Assembly (NCBI RefSeq): GCF_001687605.2 | Contig: NZ_CP016539.2 | Location: 3,068,501 to 3,132,500 of the forward strand | DNA from: Planococcus plakortidis | Lineage (GTDB): Bacteria; Bacillota; Bacilli; Bacillales_A; Planococcaceae | Reading direction: 5' to 3' | DNA: 64,000 nt | Shown here: piece after piece, positions 1 to 8,166 of the stretch | Layout of the letters: every line of letters starts with the position of its first letter | Numbering within the stretch: position 1 is the first letter of the stretch | The notes under the pieces: generated by a model | Database searches by the model: none | What the model saw: the letters and a program-made list of their open reading frames with translations, nothing else | Told to the model about the DNA's origin: nothing | Translations under genes and position numbers: made by a program

Positions 1-174
1 AAAAGTGTTAGAACATTTTAGACATATGAGACGTGAATAATAGTTTGAAAAACTAATTCCATAATGTCTTCCTTTAGAAAGGAAACCAGGAACCTTTTAA
101 AACTCAGCTAAATACCCGAGTGGCAACTTCTGTATTGCAGCATTGCATTCTAGAGTTCTCAACAATTGAAATAG
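1..174 (+). other. Leader or intergenic region before the MATE gene
   Basis: No open reading frame with a ribosome site is visible. The stretch precedes a strong terminator-like hairpin (175-204) that sits directly in front of the MATE exporter gene. It is therefore either the tail of a gene outside the window or a 5' leader controlled by attenuation. I compared it by eye with the ykkC/guanidine, SAM and THF riboswitch consensus sequences and found no match. Confidence 0.3.
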
Positions 175-204
175 GGCACACATTATGTGTGCCTTTGTTT
201 TTTG
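175..204 (+). terminator. Intrinsic terminator or attenuator
   Basis: A perfect 8-bp stem (GGCACACA with TGTGTGCC, loop of three bases) is followed by a T-rich run TTTGTTTTTT. It lies only 29 bases before the start codon of the MATE gene, so it either ends an upstream transcript or works as an attenuator of the exporter gene. Confidence 0.75.
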
Positions 205-232
205 AGGGAGGGTTCCGGAAAGGAGAAAATTG

Positions 233-1672
233 ATGAAAGAGAACTTGCTGACGGACCAGCCTTTTCAACCGCAAACAGATAAAGAACGGCTAAAGATTAT
301 TATCGTTTTAGCGATACCAGCAGTAATAGAAAATTTCTTTCAGACGTTACTGGGTTTTGTGGATACTTATTTTGTTTCCCAAATCAGTTTGGCGGCCGTT
401 TCAGCAGTTGGGATCACCAATGCAGTCCTTGCCATTTACTTTGCCCTGTTTATGGCGATCGGAGTCGCAGCCAATGTCCGAATTGCGAACTTCCTTGGTG
501 CGAACCAACCCGAAAAGGCCAGGCACATCTCGCAGCAGTCCATTATTCTGGCAATCATCTTTGGGATTCTCACCGGTTTAGCTACATGGTTCTTTGCAGA
601 ACCACTGTTACGGCTGATGGGCATCGAAGAAGAAGTCCTGGAATTGGGATCACTGTATTTCCGGATTGTAGGTATTCCTTCAGTCATCATGTCTTTAATG
701 TTTGTAATGAGTGCAATTCTAAGAGGAGCTGGCGACACCAAAACGCCGATGATGATAAGTATAGTTATCAACGGCATCAATGCTGTGCTTGATTATGTTT
801 TGATATTCGGTTTTTTATTCATTCCTGAACTTGGAATTGTCGGTGCCGCCATAGCCACCGTGGTTTCCCGTTTAATAGGCAGCTTAGCCCTTTTCTATTA
901 TGTAAACAAAGAAAAAGTACTGGCATTCAGAAAACACTATTGGCAGCTGGATAAGGGGCATTTACTGGAGCTTTCCACACTTGGTGCACCTGCAGCCGGA
1001 GAACGTTTGGTCATGCGGGCCGGCCAGATTGTCTACTTCGGTTTCGTCGTAGCCCTTGGAACCAATGCCTTTGCGGCTCACCAAATTGCCGGCAACGTTG
1101 AAGTATTTTCCTATATGATTGGGTATGGCTTTGCTACCGCAGCAACAATCCTGGTAGGCCAACAGATTGGCGCCGGTAATTTGGCAGAAGCCAGAAAGTA
1201 TGCAAAACTTTCCACCCAAGTAACCGTGGTGTTCATGACGCTCTTGGGCGCAGTCTTGTTCTTCTTTGGAGACTGGGCCGCCTCTTTCTTTACAGAAGAT
1301 CCGGAAGTAATCAGCGATATTGGGACTGCATTGAAAATTTCAGGTGTTTTCCAACCTTTTCTTGCGGTTTTGATGGTTTTGACCGGCGCATTTCAAGGAG
1401 CGAACAACACAAAATTCCCGATGTATTTGACCGCTTTTGGTATGTGGGCTATCCGTACACTGCTTGTCTACCTGTTAGGAATACAGTTGGAATGGGGATT
1501 GGCTGGTGTCTGGATTGCAATAGGAATTGATATCGCTTTTCGTGCGGTGGTGTTAGTAATCCAATTTCGACGCGATAAATGGATGGCGCTCGAGAAAGCG
1601 CCGGAGCCAGAAGCTCAGTGTCATCCACAAACAACTAAAGAAAATATGTCGACAAATGCCAACAATTACTAA
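233..1672 (+). CDS. MATE family multidrug/metabolite efflux transporter
   Basis: Polytopic membrane protein of about 479 residues in two homologous six-helix halves, the usual size and layout of the MATE (NorM/DinF-like) family, which exports cationic compounds using a Na+ or H+ gradient. The motif GAGDTKTPM near residue 165 and its counterpart GANNTKFPM near residue 385 mark the repeated halves. The ATG at 233 is preferred over the TTG at 230 because AGGAG (221-225) lies seven bases upstream. The tail after the last helix is hydrophilic. It is the first gene of a metal/drug resistance island, but its substrate cannot be read from the sequence. Confidence 0.88.
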   Translation: MKENLLTDQPFQPQTDKERLKIIIVLAIPAVIENFFQTLLGFVDTYFVSQISLAAVSAVGITNAVLAIYFALFMAIGVAANVRIANFLGANQPEKARHISQQSIILAIIFGILTGLATWFFAEPLLRLMGIEEEVLELGSLYFRIVGIPSVIMSLMFVMSAILRGAGDTKTPMMISIVINGINAVLDYVLIFGFLFIPELGIVGAAIATVVSRLIGSLALFYYVNKEKVLAFRKHYWQLDKGHLLELSTLGAPAAGERLVMRAGQIVYFGFVVALGTNAFAAHQIAGNVEVFSYMIGYGFATAATILVGQQIGAGNLAEARKYAKLSTQVTVVFMTLLGAVLFFFGDWAASFFTEDPEVISDIGTALKISGVFQPFLAVLMVLTGAFQGANNTKFPMYLTAFGMWAIRTLLVYLLGIQLEWGLAGVWIAIGIDIAFRAVVLVIQFRRDKWMALEKAPEPEAQCHPQTTKENMSTNANNY

Positions 1673-1696
1673 TACACAAGAAGGAGGAAATTTATT

Positions 1697-2392
1697 ATGA
1701 AACATGATCAACATGAACATCACGCAATGGATGAGAGTCTTCCTAAGGTCCAAGTAAACACCGCTTACAATTCCGGAATAGTGACAGTTGAAGTTCGGGA
1801 TGCTGACAATAATGCAGTAACGTTAACCGAAACCCATGAAAAAAGAATGCACCTGGTTATTGTCAGTGCGGATTTAGAGACTTTCCTGCATGTCCATCCC
1901 ATCGAAAATGCTTCTGGAGATTTCGAAGTGGAGGTAGAACTGCCTCCGGGTCGTTACCTTGCTTTCGCGGATATCACCCCGGTAGGAATGACTTACGTTA
2001 TCGAGCCAATTACGATAACAGTTGGCAAAGTCACTGAAACTCCTAGCATCGATTGGGAGATGCTTGCGGAAAGGGATAGTGCTACAAAAGAAGTCGAGGG
2101 TAAAACCGTTACGTTTCACCATCCAAAGCTGACTGCCGGAAAATCAGCTGCTCTATCTTTTGATTTAAACGGCGAAACTCCTTTGCCTTACTTAGGGGCA
2201 TTAGGCCATGTAGTTGTGCTGGATGAACAAGGAGAAAAATTTATCCATGTCCATCCAGTATCAGAAGATAAACCCGTATTTGAAGCTCAGTTCCCTTCAC
2301 CTGGTTTTTATAAACTATGGGTTGAATTCAAATTCTCAGACGCGGGCGTTCTCGCTTTTCCATTTGTCATGAAAGTCGCTGATAGAAATTAA
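1697..2392 (+). CDS. Tandem HVHP-domain protein, putative metal-binding
   Basis: 231 residues with no signal peptide or membrane segment. The N-terminus is histidine-rich (HDQHEHH). Two copies of a beta-rich domain follow, at about residues 15-115 and 130-230. Each copy has a core His, then FLHVHP or FIHVHP, then a PPGRYLAF or SPGFYKLW strand. Domains with this HVHP motif are known beside copper-handling genes, but no function is established that I can name. A strong AAGGAGG site lies 10 bases upstream, and the gene starts 24 bases after the MATE stop, so the two are probably co-transcribed. Metal binding by the paired histidines is inference. Confidence 0.6.
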   Translation: MKHDQHEHHAMDESLPKVQVNTAYNSGIVTVEVRDADNNAVTLTETHEKRMHLVIVSADLETFLHVHPIENASGDFEVEVELPPGRYLAFADITPVGMTYVIEPITITVGKVTETPSIDWEMLAERDSATKEVEGKTVTFHHPKLTAGKSAALSFDLNGETPLPYLGALGHVVVLDEQGEKFIHVHPVSEDKPVFEAQFPSPGFYKLWVEFKFSDAGVLAFPFVMKVADRN

Positions 2393-2457
2393 CTTGCAAG
2401 AAAGAGCATAAATTAATTCGGTATCACTTTGGACATTAACCTAAAAACATAAAACTA

Positions 2458-2517
2458 AAAAACGCCTTGCATTGAAAAAAAGTATGAAAATACCAAAATT
2501 CTATGCAAGGCGTTTTT
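2458..2517. terminator. Long perfect inverted repeat, probable bidirectional terminator
   Basis: The arms AAAAACGCCTTGCAT (2458-2472) and its exact complement (2503-2517) are separated by 30 bases. The A and T runs at the outer edges make it terminator-like on both strands, ending the MATE/HVHP transcript and possibly copZ from the other side. The loop is unusually long, so an insertion remnant is an alternative. Confidence 0.55.
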
Positions 2518-2520
2518 CTG

Positions 2521-2833
2521 TATAGCTTCAAAAAAGGGTCAAAAAAAGGTACTGAAACAACTCTATCCTGAGAAAGAAATCCAATGTCATCCAGATGAAG
2601 CGCAACGGCAACTATACAAGTGCGGAAATTATGGAAATTTACCAAATCACAAATAGATTGCAAATCGAAACCTAAATGTCACGTAACTAGGCAGGCAAAA
2701 CGTACCGGATGGTGAGGTCTCTTTTGCTAACCGGCATCCCAGATGGTGATGTTTGGATGGCGTCCACCTCAAATAAGCAAATTTCAAAAAAAGCGAGCTT
2801 CCAATATAGGGAACTCACTTATATCATCTATTT
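2521..2833. other. Intergenic region with a decayed reading frame
   Basis: No intact gene. On the plus strand, an open frame without a start (about 2519-2656) encodes a short peptide containing YPEKEIQCHPDEAQRQLYKC and ends at a TAG. I do not recognise it; it may be the tail of a broken gene. A pair of short repeats (CCGGATGGTGA, CCAGATGGTGA) lies near 2708-2745. Confidence 0.3.
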
Positions 2834-3040
2834 TTATGCTACGTCATAGCCTTGTTCCTCAACAACTTCTTTCATATTCTCTGAGGAAACTTTTGATTCG
2901 TCATAGGTAACTTTCACTTTACCAGAGTTTAGATCTACCTCTGCAGCAGATACTCCTTCTAAACCTTTTAGCGCGCCTTCTACTGATATTTTGCAGTGGC
3001 CACAAGTCATTCCCCTAACATCTAAAGTTTTGGTTTGCAT
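2834..3040 (-). CDS. copZ: Copper chaperone CopZ
   Basis: 68-residue heavy-metal-associated domain, the full length of bacterial CopZ. The Cu(I)-binding motif MTCGHC is at residues 11-16, and the C-terminal GYDV is typical of the fold. CopZ binds cytosolic Cu(I) and hands it to export ATPases or the copper repressor. A good AGGAGG site precedes the ATG. It lies 51 bases downstream of the GAPDH-like gene on the same strand, so the two are probably one transcript. No copA or csoR is in the window; its partner ATPase must be elsewhere, or the single-HMA CadA-type ATPase nearby is its only local neighbour. Confidence 0.9.
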   Translation of the reverse strand: MQTKTLDVRGMTCGHCKISVEGALKGLEGVSAAEVDLNSGKVKVTYDESKVSSENMKEVVEEQGYDVA

Positions 3041-3091
3041 GTTTTCTCACCTCCTTTTTGAAGATTTAAAACCGGCTATTTCAATTGACAT

Positions 3092-4096
3092 TTATTTAAT
3101 GACTTGAGCAAAATGTTCAGTCAAACGAACCAGATTAGATACAAATCCATATTCGCTGTCGTACCAAGAAACAGTTTTAACAAGCTGCTTATCCCCATTT
3201 TCAACGATATCAGTTAATGTGGCATCAAAAATACCTCCGGCTGAAGTTCCAACAACGTCTGAGGACACAATTAGCTTTTCAGAGTATTCAAACGAGGGAC
3301 TCGCAGCTTCTTTCATGGCTTCATTCACTTCTTCAATTGTTACTTTTCTTTCTAAGTTTGTATAAAACTCCACTATTGCCCCACCTAAAAGTGGTACTCT
3401 CACTGCCGTTCCGTCAATAATTCCGGTTAATTCAGGAATGACTCTTCCGACAGCTTTTGCTGCTCCAGTAGAAGTCGGAATTGCATTCATCGCTCCTGCC
3501 CGTCCGCGTCTCATATCCGTATTAGGGCTATCATGTAATTTTTGCGAAGGTGTATAGGCTTTAATTGTAGTCATATAACCAGTTATAATTCCAAAGTTAT
3601 CATGTAATACTTTCGCAACTGGAGCTAAATCATTAGTTGTACAAGAAGCTGAAGAAATGATCATGTCGTCTTTTGTAACAATGCTCTCATTAACACCGTA
3701 AACAATCATCTTCGTTTCCTGATCTGCTGGAGCAGTTATAATTACTCTTTTAGCACCTGCGTCAAGATGTGCCTGAGCCTTATCAGCCGTTTTATAAATA
3801 CCGGTTGCTTCTAACACGATATCAATTTGCAACTCATTCCACGGGAGATCTTTTGCATCAGCTTCTTGGTAGAATTTAATTTCCTTCTCACCAACAACCA
3901 AGACATTTTCATGTACCTGAACATCATGCTTTAATCGCCCATAAGTTGTATCAAATTCTAATAAATAAGCTAAGTTTTCAATATTAGCTAAATCATTAAC
4001 AGCAACCAGTTCCAGTTCCGAATTTGTATCTACTAATCTTCTTAATGTTGTTCTTCCTACACGTCCAAACCCATTAATAGCTAATCTAGTGGTCAT
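3092..4096 (-). CDS. Divergent type I glyceraldehyde-3-phosphate dehydrogenase paralogue
   Basis: 334 residues, normal GAPDH length, with the NAD-binding start INGFGRVGR (8-16) and the active-site stretch SASCTTN with the nucleophile Cys152. Two strongly conserved positions differ. The second cysteine of CTTNC is Asp156. The catalytic His of TTVHA is Lys179 (TTIKAYTPSQ), read directly from the DNA. The C-terminal SWYDSEYGF replaces the usual SWYDNEWGY. This is not the housekeeping gap gene. Its position before copZ suggests a metal-stress role, such as a copper- or arsenate-tolerant GAPDH or an altered substrate; that is inference. A GAGGAGG site precedes the ATG. Confidence 0.8.
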   Translation of the reverse strand: MTTRLAINGFGRVGRTTLRRLVDTNSELELVAVNDLANIENLAYLLEFDTTYGRLKHDVQVHENVLVVGEKEIKFYQEADAKDLPWNELQIDIVLEATGIYKTADKAQAHLDAGAKRVIITAPADQETKMIVYGVNESIVTKDDMIISSASCTTNDLAPVAKVLHDNFGIITGYMTTIKAYTPSQKLHDSPNTDMRRGRAGAMNAIPTSTGAAKAVGRVIPELTGIIDGTAVRVPLLGGAIVEFYTNLERKVTIEEVNEAMKEAASPSFEYSEKLIVSSDVVGTSAGGIFDATLTDIVENGDKQLVKTVSWYDSEYGFVSNLVRLTEHFAQVIK

Positions 4097-4592
4097 TTAT
4101 TTTCCTCCTCTAATATAGATTCAGACATCTTTTAGCTCGAATAAACAGGTAGCCCGATTCTACTAAGTTATTACAAGTATTGCACGACTTTCATTTCATA
4201 TCTTTCTATTCCTACTTAGAAAACTCCTTCATTCCGTAAATTAATTCTTTAATTGTTTTATTTCCTGCTTTTCACTGAATAACGTTACTTATCCAGCGAA
4301 TGATAAGTCGTTCTGCTGGGGTGAATCCTACATTTGAATTGCAGCTTAAATTGATATATCCACACAATTGCGAAACTGTATTTTAAAGTACAACAATAGA
4401 GAAAAGGGAGAGTAGATGCTATTCCAAGCGCATCTTCCGTCCCTTCCTCTTTGTGCAGCTTCCGATAAATTCATGATATGTAAACCTACATCTAAATGAA
4501 CCCGTTGATAAATTCTTCTGTGTTTATCGCACCCTTTCCATAGAGTTTTAATATGTAAATCACAACATTTAAACATCCATTTGAATATTTGA
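4097..4592. other. Intergenic region between gap-copZ and cadDCA
   Basis: AT-rich spacer with no supported gene. It contains the leftward promoter region of the GAPDH gene (about 4097-4200, no clear -35/-10 pair seen) and one copy of a decayed repeat (4405-4486) that recurs downstream of merA. Confidence 0.5.
4405..4486 (-). repeat. Decayed dispersed repeat, copy A
   Basis: Read on the minus strand, it has the conserved block GGTTTACATATCATGAATT, a variable centre, then a hairpin (AGATGC paired with GCATCT inside GGGA/TCCC) followed by TTTTCTCT, a terminator layout. Copy B at 10535-10618 keeps the block (about 21 of 22 bases) and a hairpin at the same place with different stem bases. It looks like the 3' end plus terminator of a lost gene family. 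Confidence 0.55.
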
Positions 4593-4621
4593 TTGACAAT
4601 CTAACTAAATATTTATACACT
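4593..4621 (+). promoter_or_regulatory. cadD/cadCA promoter
   Basis: TTGACA at 4593-4598 and TACACT at 4616-4621 with a 17-base spacer fit a housekeeping sigma-A promoter reading into cadD. The CadC-type palindrome begins nine bases downstream of the -10 box, around the expected transcription start. Confidence 0.65.
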
Positions 4622-4629
4622 TACATTAA

Positions 4630-4645
4630 TCAAACGTTCGTTTGA
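4630..4645. promoter_or_regulatory. CadC/ArsR-family operator
   Basis: Perfect 7-2-7 palindrome TCAAACG-TT-CGTTTGA, flanked by a second overlapping inverted repeat (AACGTTC with GAACGTT, 4633-4650). It sits just after the promoter, where bound repressor would block RNA polymerase. Its CAAA...TTTG form resembles known CadC operators. The repressor is probably the cadC product encoded at 5401. Confidence 0.65.
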
Positions 4646-4704
4646 ACGTTTAACTATTAGAAAGGTATTGATTGTCTATAGTATCTATAAGGGAGTTGCT
4701 GCGA

Positions 4705-5319
4705 TTGATTACGACGATTTTTTCCGCTGTGGCAGCTTATGTTGCCACCAGTATTGATTATGTCATCATTTTGCTGATCCTGTTTTCGCAAACGATGAAA
4801 AAAGGTCAGCTAAAATCCATTATTATCGGCCAGTATCTGGGGACATCCATATTAGTGGGTGCCAGTCTATTAGCTGCTTATGGCTTGACGCTCGTACCGA
4901 CTCATTGGGTCGGCCTGCTGGGCCTCATTCCGATTTATCTGGGAATCAAGGTTTGGAAGAGGGAAGAAGAAGAGAATGACGAAGAGGATCTCTTGTCCCG
5001 CTTGTCTTCCGGAAAGTCCAATCGCTTGTTTGTCACCATCACGGTCATTACACTGGCTGCTGGCGGGGACAACATCGGTGTCTACATACCCTACTTTTCA
5101 ACCTTGAATCCGAGTGAAACCATTGTGATGCTTGTTGTCTTTGCTATCATGACGGCCGTTTTGTGTTACCTCAGTTACCGCTTGGCAGCCGTTAAGTCGG
5201 TCTCTGAAACGATTGAGAAATGGGAACGCTGGATTGTGCCGGTGGTCTTTATCGGACTCGGTATCTTGATTATGGTGGAGAATGGGACATTCCGTTTCCT
5301 TTTGGATTTGGTGAATTGA
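4705..5319 (+). CDS. cadD: Cadmium resistance transporter CadD
   Basis: 204-residue membrane protein with about five hydrophobic helices, matching staphylococcal CadD in length and in the stretch IIIGQYLG...GLLGLIPIYLGIKVW. CadD proteins give cadmium resistance by transport across the membrane. The TTG at 4705 is the likely start: AGGGAG (4689-4694) lies 10 bases before it, and the resulting N-terminus (MITTIFSAVAAYVATSIDY) aligns with known CadD. The upstream in-frame TTG at 4672 has no ribosome site. It is the first gene of a cadD-cadC-cadA set under a CadC-type operator. Confidence 0.88.
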   Translation: MITTIFSAVAAYVATSIDYVIILLILFSQTMKKGQLKSIIIGQYLGTSILVGASLLAAYGLTLVPTHWVGLLGLIPIYLGIKVWKREEEENDEEDLLSRLSSGKSNRLFVTITVITLAAGGDNIGVYIPYFSTLNPSETIVMLVVFAIMTAVLCYLSYRLAAVKSVSETIEKWERWIVPVVFIGLGILIMVENGTFRFLLDLVN

Positions 5320-5400
5320 ACTGATTTTCACACCCTATGCTTCTTATAGAAGAGAATCTATTGCTTTAAAAAAATGAGTTAGGAAAAGGAGTGAAAGAAA

Positions 5401-5766
5401 TTGGCAAAAGAAATTTGTGATGTGGTTTGTATAGACGAGGAAAAGGTGGAAAGAGTCCAGCACCAGCTGGCGGAACAAAACCCGTTGGAAGTCGCGAAAA
5501 TTTTTAAGGCATTGTCAGACGATACCCGTATCAAAATTGCTTATGCTTTATCGTTAGAGGACAAACTTTGTGTTTGTGATGTCGCGAATATCATCGGTTC
5601 TTCTACTGCGACAGCTTCTTACCACCTGCGTTTGTTAAAAAATATGGGGTTGGCGAAATACAGCAAAGAAGGCAAATTGGTCTACTATTCATTAGATGAT
5701 GCGCATGTGAAACATCTCGTGCAAGTGGCCTTCACTCACCAGAAGGAAGGTGTCAGCATTGGTTGA
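5401..5766 (+). CDS. cadC: CadC, ArsR-family metal-sensing repressor
   Basis: 121 residues, the length of pI258-type CadC. It has a winged helix with recognition region [16 protein letters not shown], plus all four thiolate ligands known to bind Cd/Pb/Bi in CadC: Cys6 and Cys10 in the N-terminal arm, and Cys57 and Cys59 in LCVCD. Metal binding releases the protein from its operator and induces the efflux genes. It starts with TTG behind AAAAGGAG. Its end overlaps the start of cadA, indicating translational coupling. The likely target is the palindrome at 4630-4645. Confidence 0.92.
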   Translation: MAKEICDVVCIDEEKVERVQHQLAEQNPLEVAKIFKALSDDTRIKIAYALSLEDKLCVCDVANIIGSSTATASYHLRLLKNMGLAKYSKEGKLVYYSLDDAHVKHLVQVAFTHQKEGVSIG

Positions 5767-7936
5767 GAAAATAAAGACAGAAGAGGAAAAAAACGTCTTC
5801 CGGGTGGAAGGCTTTACATGTGCCAACTGTGCTGGAAAGTTCGAGAACAACGTCAAGAAGATTCCCAGTGTCCAAGATGCCAAAGTGAATTTCGGAGCCT
5901 CAAAAATTTCCGTTTACGGGGCGGCCACCGTCGAAGAATTGGAAAAAGCCGGTGCATTCGAAAACCTGAAGGTCGCGCCTGAAATTACCGGTCGTCCAGC
6001 GGGTTCGAAAACGGAAGCCGAAAAAGCGACCGTCAAAAAAGAGGACAAAGTGCCGTTCTACCAAAAACACAGCACCTTGCTCTACTCCGCCCTGTTGATC
6101 GTCTTCGGGTACATTTCCCAATTCGTAAACGGGGAAGAAAATTTGATGACGTCCCTCCTTTTTGTGGCCGCCATAGTCATTGGCGGGTACTCGCTCTTTA
6201 AAGTCGGTTTTCAGAATTTAGTTCGCTTGGATTTCGACATGAAAACCCTTATGACGGTTGCCGTCATTGGGGCAGCCTTCATCGGCGAATGGGCGGAAGC
6301 GTCCATCGTGGTCATCCTTTTTGCCATCAGTGAAGCATTGGAACGCTATTCCATGGACCGGGCCCGACAATCCATCCGTTCGTTGATGGACATTGCCCCG
6401 AAAGAGGCACTTGTCCGACGGAATGGACAAGAACAGCTGATTTCGGTAGACGACATTGCCGTCGGAGATACCATGATCGTCAAACCCGGACAGAAGATTG
6501 CAATGGACGGCATGGTGGTCAACGGCTATTCGGCGGTCAATCAGGCAGCGATTACGGGTGAATCCGTGCCCGTCGGCAAAACGGTGGATGATGAAGTCTT
6601 CGCCGGCACGCTGAACGAAGAAGGCCTGCTCGAAGTCAAAGTCACCAAGCTGGTCGAAGACACGACCATTGCAAAAATCATCCATTTGGTAGAAGAAGCG
6701 CAAGGCGAACGGGCTCCTTCACAGGCGTTTGTCGATAAATTCGCCAAATATTATACACCGATCATCATGGTCGTTGCCGCACTCGTCGCCATTGTCCCTC
6801 CCCTCTTGTTTGACGCCAGCTGGGAAACATGGGTCTATCAAGGACTGGCTGTGCTCGTAGTTGGCTGTCCATGTGCTTTGGTTATTTCCACACCGATTTC
6901 AATTGTATCCGCTATTGGTAATGCAGCGAAAAAAGGCGTTTTGGTAAAAGGCGGCGTGTACCTGGAAGAAATGGGCGCTATCAAAGCGATCGCGTTTGAC
7001 AAGACCGGCACCCTGACCAAAGGGGTTCCCGTCGTCACAGACTTTGAGGTATTGAACAAGGGTATCAATGAAAAAGAACTGCTTTCCATCGTCACAGCGC
7101 TGGAGTATCGCTCCCAGCATCCCCTTGCTTCGGCCATCATGAAAAAAGCGGACGCAGAGAACATTTCTTATTCTTCGGTCTTGGTCGAGGACTTCTCTTC
7201 CATCACCGGCAAAGGCATCAAGGGAACTGTCGAGGGAATCACTTACTATATCGGTAGCCCGATTCTCTTCAACGAGCTGAGTGCCGCAAGTGCTGATAAG
7301 AACTTGGAACAGAATGTAACGGCTCTTCAAAATCAGGGCAAGACGGCAATGATCATCGGAACGGAACAAACAATCCTGGCGGTCATTGCCGTGGCAGATG
7401 AAGTCCGTGAATCCAGCAAGGAAGTCATCCAGAAATTGCACCAGATGGGCATCAAGAAGACGATTATGCTGACGGGTGACAACAAAGGAACCGGTCAGGC
7501 CATTGGCCAGCAGATCGGCGTCACCGAAATCCAGGCCGAACTGATGCCGGAAGACAAACTGAATTTCATCAAACGCTTACGAGCCGAATACGGCAATGTC
7601 GCGATGATTGGAGACGGCGTGAACGATGCTCCGGCACTCGCGGCTTCTACTGTCGGAATTGCCATGGGCGGTGCTGGAACGGATACCGCTATGGAGACCG
7701 CTGATGTGGTCTTGATGGGCGATGATTTGAGCAAACTGCCGTTCACGATGAAGTTAAGCAGGAAATCATTGAACATTATCAAAGCGAATATCGCATTCGC
7801 CATCGGCATCAAAGTGATTGCGTTGCTGCTGGTCATCCCGGGTTGGCTGACGCTATGGATCGCCATTATGTCCGATATGGGCGCTACCCTTCTGGTCGCG
7901 CTCAACAGCTTACGGCTAATGCGCGTAAAAGAGTAA
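5759..7936 (+). CDS. cadA: Cd/Zn/Pb-exporting P1B-type ATPase CadA
   Basis: About 725 residues. An N-terminal HMA domain has the metal motif FTCANC (about 20-25). The membrane metal site CPC is near residue 371. The phosphorylation motif DKTGTLT has its Asp near 414. MLTGDN and [10 protein letters not shown] (near 618) complete the P-type ATPase core. The CPC motif with a Cys-based HMA is typical of soft divalent metal exporters. TTG 5759 is favoured over GTG 5750 because AAGGAAGG lies eight bases before it; this overlaps cadC by eight bases. It pumps Cd2+, Zn2+ or Pb2+ out of the cell. Codons are less AT-rich than the flanking spacers. Confidence 0.95.
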   Translation: MVEKIKTEEEKNVFRVEGFTCANCAGKFENNVKKIPSVQDAKVNFGASKISVYGAATVEELEKAGAFENLKVAPEITGRPAGSKTEAEKATVKKEDKVPFYQKHSTLLYSALLIVFGYISQFVNGEENLMTSLLFVAAIVIGGYSLFKVGFQNLVRLDFDMKTLMTVAVIGAAFIGEWAEASIVVILFAISEALERYSMDRARQSIRSLMDIAPKEALVRRNGQEQLISVDDIAVGDTMIVKPGQKIAMDGMVVNGYSAVNQAAITGESVPVGKTVDDEVFAGTLNEEGLLEVKVTKLVEDTTIAKIIHLVEEAQGERAPSQAFVDKFAKYYTPIIMVVAALVAIVPPLLFDASWETWVYQGLAVLVVGCPCALVISTPISIVSAIGNAAKKGVLVKGGVYLEEMGAIKAIAFDKTGTLTKGVPVVTDFEVLNKGINEKELLSIVTALEYRSQHPLASAIMKKADAENISYSSVLVEDFSSITGKGIKGTVEGITYYIGSPILFNELSAASADKNLEQNVTALQNQGKTAMIIGTEQTILAVIAVADEVRESSKEVIQKLHQMGIKKTIMLTGDNKGTGQAIGQQIGVTEIQAELMPEDKLNFIKRLRAEYGNVAMIGDGVNDAPALAASTVGIAMGGAGTDTAMETADVVLMGDDLSKLPFTMKLSRKSLNIIKANIAFAIGIKVIALLLVIPGWLTLWIAIMSDMGATLLVALNSLRLMRVKE

Positions 7937-7937
7937 C

Positions 7938-7973
7938 GAAAAGAGCTTTCCATTTGTCTGGAAAGCTCTTTTC
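7938..7973 (+). terminator. cadA terminator
   Basis: A 14-bp stem, GAAAAGAGCTTTCC with its exact complement, is separated by eight bases. The right arm ends in TTTT. It starts just after the cadA stop codon and closes the cad operon. Confidence 0.85.
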
Positions 7974-8049
7974 ATAAATACAAACTGCTACTCAACCAGT
8001 CTGCAGCACAATCTTATTTAATCCTCAAGATAAAGGGTATGGATTTTAG

Positions 8050-8102
8050 AAGAGGCACCCCTGGCACGAAGCGCCCCTTGTTAGTGCCGGTTCGTCTCTT
8101 TT
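8050..8102 (+). other. Imperfect inverted repeat before the lpd-type gene
   Basis: The outer arms AAGAG/CTCTT and inner arms GGCAC/GTGCC enclose a GC-rich centre, ending in TCTTTT. It could be a second weak terminator or a leader hairpin for the flavoprotein gene 65 bases downstream. No known riboswitch class was recognised. Confidence 0.35.
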
Positions 8103-8166
8103 GAAATAAAAATGAGCAGAAATATACGATTTTTCTAATGACCAAATGCCGAAGGAGGAAACAGAA

